Below are positions 59,829 through 64,000 of a DNA stretch of 64,000 bases, piece by piece. How positions within the stretch are numbered: position 1 is the first letter of the stretch; every line of letters starts with the position of its first letter. The stretch comes from JAWOLE01 sp035263845 (GTDB lineage Bacteria > Acidobacteriota > Thermoanaerobaculia > UBA5066 > Gp7-AA6): positions 1 to 64,000 of the forward strand of contig DATFQY010000198.1 of assembly GCA_035263845.1 (NCBI GenBank). The letters run 5' to 3'. The notes beneath the pieces are model-generated. The model did not search any database. It was not told where the DNA came from and saw only the letters and a list, made by a program, of their open reading frames with translations. The position numbers and the translations under genes were made by a program.

Positions 59829-62828
59829 TTGGACGACTCCGCTGGCCCAGCTGCGCGCCGGGTTTCCACGGGCCCATGGTCCGGGAGATTTCTCCCCGTC
59901 TGGCCGGCGCTCTTCCTCTTAACCGCCTCCGCGGCCGCCACGGAGCCTCCGGCAGGGCCGGCCGGTCCGTTGAGAGTCGGGCTCTCCGCCGTTGCGATCC
60001 CTTTTGTCGAGAACGACGGCAGTCACGATTCCACCATCGCCTTTTCCGCGGCCGGGCCCTGCGCGACGACCTTTGTGACTCGACGTGGAGAGATCGTCTA
60101 CTTCTCGAAAGGGGCACCGGCCTGCGAGGGGTCGATCGAGGGATGGTCGCTGACCGAGGCGCCAGTGCGTCCGATCCAACGAACGCTCACTCCGGCGGGG
60201 GAGGAGCCGTCGGAGACTCGCGTCAGTTACTTCCTCGGGGACGATCCGGCGAATTGGCGAACAGGGCTGCGGACGTACGCGAGAGTCGGGATCGGGGAGT
60301 TGTGGCCAGGCGTCCGCCTGTCTCTTCGCTCGCGCGGACGAAGCGTCGAGAAGCTCTTCACCCTCGCCCCGGGCGCGAACGAGTCCGAGATCTGGATGCG
60401 TGTCTCCGGAAGCCGCTCGATGCGGATCGGGAAGGACGGAGCCCTGGAAATCACGACGGGTTCGGACAGGGTTCGATTAACCCCGCCGATTGCGTACCAG
60501 GAAAAGGACGGGGCCCGGCGCGCTGTTTCCGCGCGATACCGACTTGCCGGATCCGACTATGGTTTCCGGCTCGGGCGGCACGATCCGGAGCTGCCGGTCG
60601 TCATCGATCCGATGCTCCAGAGCAGTTATCTCGGCGGCACCGAATCCGACAGCGCGCACGCCCTGGCGGTTCATCCATCCACGGGGGAGGTTTACGTCGC
60701 GGGAACGGCGAGCTCCCCGGGCATCCCCAAGACCTCGGGAGGCGCGCAACCCCTTTACGGGGGCGGGGCCACCGAGGTCATCGTCGCGCGCTTCGATGCG
60801 AGCCTGACGACGCTGATCCAGGCCACCTATCTCGGCGCGAACGGAGACGACTCGGGTCTCGCCCTCGCCATTCACCCGGTCACGGGGGACGTGTACGTGG
60901 CAGGACTGACGAACTCCTTCACCTTTCCCAAGACGGCGGGAGGGGCGCAGGCGGCCATGAGCGGCTCGCAGGATGGCTTCGTAGCCCGATTGAATGCGAA
61001 CTTGACGACTCTCATCCAGACGACTTACATCGGCGGAAGCGGAATTGACTCCGTGACCGGGATGGCGGTCCATCCGATCTTCGGCGACGTCTATGTCGTT
61101 GGGACAACGTCCTCCGCGAACTTTCCCAAGACAGACGGCAGCTCTCAGCCGGCCTCTGGAGGAGGGGCTTCCGACGTTTTCGTGGCCCGACTGGACACGG
61201 GGCTGACGACGATCGTCCGGGCCACTTACGCCGGGGGAACCGGAGCCGACGCGGGATCCGGGATCGCCATTGATCCCGCCACCGGACAGATCTACGTGAC
61301 GGGATACACGGATTCGAAGGATTTCCCGGGCACCGCCGGAGGATCGCAGCCGACCTTTCCCCCAAGTGGGCCTAACTACACTGCCTTCGTACTCAGTTTG
61401 ACCCCTGGTCTGACATCGATCGTACAGGCCACCTATCTTGGCGGCACTGGAGCCGAGATGGGAACCGCTCTGGCGATCCATCCCGCCTCGAGGGAGATTT
61501 ACGTGACTGGGAACTCATCCTCGAGGGACTTTCCCAAGACCGCCGGCGGCGCGCAGCCAACGATGGGGAGGGGTTTCCCCGTCGCCTTCGTCGCGCGGCT
61601 GAATCCAGCCTTGACGAGCCTCATCCAGGCGACTTACCTGAGCGGCGACGTCGGGACGTTCGGCAACGCCGTGACCATCTCTCCGATTTCGGGTGAGATC
61701 TACGCGGCGGGAGAAACGCAGTCCCTTGACTTTCCCCGAGCGGAAGGCGGGGCGCAGCTGACTCCCGGAATCGACCCGGATGGGAAAACCGTCATCGATG
61801 GATTCGTCGCTCGTTTGAACGCCAGCCTGACGGGTCTCTTCCAGAGCACCTATCTGGGCGGAAACTCGTCCGACCGCGCGTTCGCCGTCGCCGTTCATCC
61901 GGTCTCCGGGGATGTCTACGCCGCGGGGTTCACCTCTTCTTCGAACTTTCCCAAAACGGCCGGAGGCGGGCAGGCGACGTTCGGAGGGGGGGAAGGCGGA
62001 CGGGGGGACGCCTTCGTCACGCGCGTGACCGCGAACCTCGGAGCGACCGCGTGCACGGCCGACGCAACCACCCTCTGTTTGAACGGCGGCCGCTTCCAGG
62101 TGCGGGCGGCGTGGACGACTCGGTCCGGCGCGAACGGTCCGGGACAGGCCGTTCGGTTGACCGGCGATACCGGCTACTTCTGGTTTTTTTCCGCAAACAA
62201 CGTCGAAACGTTCGTCAAGGTGGTCAACGGCTGCGGCTTAAACTCGCACGTCTGGGCCTTCGGGGCGGGGCTGACCGACGTCAACGTGGAGCTGACCGTG
62301 AAGGATATGGTGTCGGGAGCCACGAGGACGTACGTCAATCCGCAGGGGACGGCCTTCCAGCCGATTCAAGACACGAGCGCGTTCACCGCCTGCTCGACGG
62401 CGGGCGGCGCCGAGTCGACCTCCGGACCGGTGATGGAGGACCGGATTCGAAGCGTCCGGCCCCACGGGGAAGAGGCCGCGTGCACGGTGGATGCGACGAC
62501 GCTTTGCCTGAACAACGGTCGGTTCCGGGTCCAGACAAGCTTTCTGACGAGGGACGGAGCGGCCGGGTCAGGGCAGGCCGTGGCGTTGACGGGTGACACG
62601 GGCTACTTCTGGTTTTTCAGTCCAAACAACGTTGAGATCATCACCAAGGTCGTGACGGGTTGCCCGCTCAACGGGAACTACTGGACTTTCTCGGGCGGAT
62701 TGACCGACGTCAACGTTCTGATGACGGTTATCGATACCCAAACGCTCGTCGCAAAGAACTACATCAACCCGCAGGGAACACCCTTCCAGCCCATCCAGGA
62801 CACCGCCTCCTTCCCCACCTGTCCGTAA
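59829..62828 (+). CDS. SBBP-repeat beta-propeller surface protein with two C-terminal GYFWFF domains
   Basis: The 999-residue exported protein starts with a hydrophobic signal (FLPVWPALFLLTASAAA). An N-terminal beta domain (about 40-270) has the DUF7948-like WPGVRLSLRSRGRSVEKLF and VVIDPMLQSSYLGG. Seven tandem SBBP repeats follow, each with ATYLGGTG..D.AIHP.TGDVYVAGxTxSxxFPKTAGG, DxFVARLNxxLTTLIQ, giving a seven-bladed propeller. The tail has two GYFWFF-type domains (LCLNGGRFQVRAAW; LCLNNGRFRVQTSF), each ending in YxNPQGT.FQPIQDT..F..C. TTG 59829 is preceded by AAGGG. The protein probably sits on the surface; its ligand is unknown. Confidence 0.88.
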   Translation: MDDSAGPAARRVSTGPWSGRFLPVWPALFLLTASAAATEPPAGPAGPLRVGLSAVAIPFVENDGSHDSTIAFSAAGPCATTFVTRRGEIVYFSKGAPACEGSIEGWSLTEAPVRPIQRTLTPAGEEPSETRVSYFLGDDPANWRTGLRTYARVGIGELWPGVRLSLRSRGRSVEKLFTLAPGANESEIWMRVSGSRSMRIGKDGALEITTGSDRVRLTPPIAYQEKDGARRAVSARYRLAGSDYGFRLGRHDPELPVVIDPMLQSSYLGGTESDSAHALAVHPSTGEVYVAGTASSPGIPKTSGGAQPLYGGGATEVIVARFDASLTTLIQATYLGANGDDSGLALAIHPVTGDVYVAGLTNSFTFPKTAGGAQAAMSGSQDGFVARLNANLTTLIQTTYIGGSGIDSVTGMAVHPIFGDVYVVGTTSSANFPKTDGSSQPASGGGASDVFVARLDTGLTTIVRATYAGGTGADAGSGIAIDPATGQIYVTGYTDSKDFPGTAGGSQPTFPPSGPNYTAFVLSLTPGLTSIVQATYLGGTGAEMGTALAIHPASREIYVTGNSSSRDFPKTAGGAQPTMGRGFPVAFVARLNPALTSLIQATYLSGDVGTFGNAVTISPISGEIYAAGETQSLDFPRAEGGAQLTPGIDPDGKTVIDGFVARLNASLTGLFQSTYLGGNSSDRAFAVAVHPVSGDVYAAGFTSSSNFPKTAGGGQATFGGGEGGRGDAFVTRVTANLGATACTADATTLCLNGGRFQVRAAWTTRSGANGPGQAVRLTGDTGYFWFFSANNVETFVKVVNGCGLNSHVWAFGAGLTDVNVELTVKDMVSGATRTYVNPQGTAFQPIQDTSAFTACSTAGGAESTSGPVMEDRIRSVRPHGEEAACTVDATTLCLNNGRFRVQTSFLTRDGAAGSGQAVALTGDTGYFWFFSPNNVEIITKVVTGCPLNGNYWTFSGGLTDVNVLMTVIDTQTLVAKNYINPQGTPFQPIQDTASFPTCP

Positions 62829-62846
62829 GAGACTCTTTGGTCCCTT

Positions 62847-62864
62847 CCTCGGATTCCGCCGAGG
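62847..62864. terminator. CCTCGG-ATTCCG-CCGAGG hairpin
   Basis: A six-base perfect stem follows the SBBP gene stop by 18 bases, with a T-rich (TGTGTTTGTC) tail. It is a possible weak terminator between this gene and etfB. Confidence 0.4.
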
Positions 62865-62876
62865 TGTGTTTGTCAG

Positions 62877-62905
62877 TTGTGAGTTTTCCCTTTTCAGTGT
62901 AGGAA
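62877..62905 (+). promoter_or_regulatory. Promoter of etfBA
   Basis: TTGTGA (62877-62882) and TAGGAA (62900-62905) are spaced by 17 bases, 41 bases before the etfB ATG. Confidence 0.5.
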
Positions 62906-62946
62906 GAGAAGCTGAGAACCTGGAAAGCGGAACTGATGACCCGGCC

Positions 62947-63732
62947 ATGAATTCTTTCGTAGCCATCGCCTACGTCCCGGACACGGAGACGCGGATCAAG
63001 ATCTCCTCCGAAGGCAAGTCCATCGACGAGTCCGACGTCAAGTGGATCGTCTCACCCTACGACGAGTACGCCCTCGAGGAGGCGCTGCGCACCAAGGAGG
63101 CGAAGGGCGCCGGCACTGTCCGCGTCGTGACGGTCGGACCCGACCGAGCCAAGGCGGGCCTGCGCGAATGCCTCGCCCGCGGCGCCGACGAGGCGGTCTT
63201 CGTGGACACGGGCGACTCGCGGTATCTGGACGCTTTCGGCACGGCTAAGGCGCTGGCGGCGGTCGCGAAGGAGTCCTCCTACGATTTTCTCTGGTTCGGC
63301 CAGAAAGGGGTCGGCTACGACGAATCTCTCGTCGGCCCGATGGTCGCCGAGCTCCTGGATTTGCCGCACGTGGGCAACGTCATCAAGCTCGAGGTGGGGG
63401 AAGGGAAAATCACGGCGCACCGGGAGATCGAGGGCGCGCACGAGATCGTCGAATCCACGCTGCCGGTCGTCCTGACCGCCCAGAAGGGCCTGAACGAGCC
63501 GCGCTACGCCTCGCTCAAGGGCATCATGGGCGCCAAGAAAAAGCCGATCGCCGAGAAGAAGCTCGCTGACCTTGGGATCCCCGAGGCGGACCCCGCCAAC
63601 GCGAAGGTCCGATGGCGCAAGCTGGAGCTCCCTCCCGCCCGCCAGGCGGTCAAGCTCATCCCCGCCGACGACCCCGCCGCCGCCGCGAAGGAGCTGGTCC
63701 GCCTCCTCCGCGAGGAAGCCAAGGTGATCTGA
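62947..63732 (+). CDS. etfB: Electron transfer flavoprotein beta subunit
   Basis: EtfB is half of the FAD-containing electron carrier for acyl-CoA and other dehydrogenases. The 261-residue protein begins MNSFVAIAYVPDTETRIKI and has ISPYDEYALEEAL-like VSPYDEYALEEALR, DFLWFGQKGVGYDESLVGPMVAELLDLPHV and the signature GLNEPRYASLKGIMGAKKKPI. ATG 62947 is the usual N-terminus; the longer open frame is shadow. A repeat-filled gap of 116 bases separates it from etfA. Confidence 0.95.
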   Translation: MNSFVAIAYVPDTETRIKISSEGKSIDESDVKWIVSPYDEYALEEALRTKEAKGAGTVRVVTVGPDRAKAGLRECLARGADEAVFVDTGDSRYLDAFGTAKALAAVAKESSYDFLWFGQKGVGYDESLVGPMVAELLDLPHVGNVIKLEVGEGKITAHREIEGAHEIVESTLPVVLTAQKGLNEPRYASLKGIMGAKKKPIAEKKLADLGIPEADPANAKVRWRKLELPPARQAVKLIPADDPAAAAKELVRLLREEAKVI

Positions 63733-63755
63733 GTGATGCCGCGTAACGGAGCAGG

Positions 63756-63848
63756 TTCCTCGGTCGCTTCGCTCCCTCTGAATGACGAGGCAAGGAACAT
63801 ACCGAGCACCCCCCTTTGTCTTCCTGAGCGAAGCGAAGGATCTACTCC
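63756..63848. repeat. REP-like repeat pair between etfB and etfA
   Basis: An inverted copy (TTCCTCGGTCGCTTCGCTCCCTCTGAATGACGA, 63756-63788) and a direct copy (TTGTCTTCCTGAGCGAAGCGAAGGATCTACTCC, about 63816-63848) face each other across a 27-base spacer. The direct copy runs up to the etfA ATG and provides its AAGGA ribosome site. Confidence 0.65.
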
Positions 63849-64000
63849 ATGAAGTTCCTGGTTTTCATCGAACAGCGCGACGGGAAGATCCGCAAGGCTT
63901 CCCTCGAAGCGCTGTCACTCGCCCGCAAGCTGGGCGGCGGTCCCCAGGCAGCGGTCCTCCCCGGCAAGGGCGTCGAAGCGCTCGCGGCGGGCCTTGGAAA
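63849..64000 (+). CDS. etfA: Electron transfer flavoprotein alpha subunit (N-terminus; 3' end outside window)
   Basis: The frame from ATG 63849 to the window edge encodes 50 residues, MKFLVFIEQRDGKIRKASLE, ALSLARKLGGGPQAAVLPG and GVEALAAGLG. This is the typical EtfA N-terminal domain beginning (vFiE..dg.l.kaslEalt.A..L). Together with etfB it forms the heterodimeric carrier. AAGGA, eight bases before the ATG, lies within the REP-like repeat. The FAD-binding C-terminal domain is beyond the window. Confidence 0.9.
   Translation, partial: MKFLVFIEQRDGKIRKASLEALSLARKLGGGPQAAVLPGKGVEALAAGLG

Overview
The window is a gene-dense, high-GC stretch of bacterial chromosome. Several traits point to an Acidobacteriota-like Gram-negative, possibly of the Thermoanaerobaculia/Holophagae side: a VWA-type acidobacterial protein tail, SBBP-repeat and SLH/beta-propeller surface proteins, OmpL-like beta-barrel porins, an Omp85-like barrel, class-III-like short operons with many TTG/GTG starts, and dispersed short palindromic repeats. 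This placement is an inference from gene content, because no rRNA is present. There is no prophage, insertion sequence or CRISPR array, and no gene-free gap longer than 300 bases.

Region 1 (1-13.3 kb) is central carbon metabolism. After the tail of a VWA-family protein come a minus-strand pair (glycogen debranching enzyme, then gpmI) and a divergent seven-gene plus-strand operon, tkt-rpiB-tal-pgi-gnd-zwf-pgl. That operon carries the whole oxidative and most of the non-oxidative pentose phosphate pathway; only rpe is missing. Nearly every junction is a 4-base stop/start overlap or a few bases.

Region 2 (13.3-22.4 kb) is mixed: SLH/beta-propeller genes and their wreckage, an EF-G-like GTPase, a membrane Ser/Thr kinase with TPRs, tRNA-Pro, a fluoride riboswitch with crcB and a DUF190 gene, and a secreted protein with two copies of an unnamed C-terminal domain.

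Region 3 (22.5-28.4 kb) holds a five-gene minus-strand envelope locus (two outer-membrane barrels, a small Cys-rich secreted protein, a His/Met-rich membrane protein and an FMN_bind-like protein), a divergent sulfite-oxidase-fold enzyme, and lexA with a candidate operator.

Region 4 (28.4-41.8 kb) contains tRNA-Cys, tRNA-Leu, rnc, a DsbD/thioredoxin-TPR pair, a secreted propeller, tRNA-Phe with def, two more SLH/propeller genes, a 941-residue LolA/barrel-like protein, recA, and the start of pgpA.

Region 5 (41.2-52.8 kb) is envelope building: pgpA-murB, a mannose-1-phosphate guanylyltransferase, a moxR-DUF58-transglutaminase operon, and a four-gene minus-strand exopolysaccharide operon (sugar-phosphate transferase plus three GT4 glycosyltransferases).

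Region 6 (52.8-64 kb) is a fatty-acid operon, yceD-rpmF-plsX-fabH-fabD-(serine hydrolase)-fabG-acpP-fabF, followed by a large SBBP-repeat surface protein and etfB-etfA; the last gene runs off the window.

The most notable items are the SLH/propeller family with two decaying copies, the non-ATG (including CTG) coupled starts, the apparent split of a Tal-Pgi fusion, the fluoride riboswitch with a visible ribosome-site hairpin, the direct repeat inside the lexA promoter, the unnamed GYFWFF domain, the envelope redox/metal-like locus, and a beta-lactamase-fold lipoprotein embedded in the fab operon.
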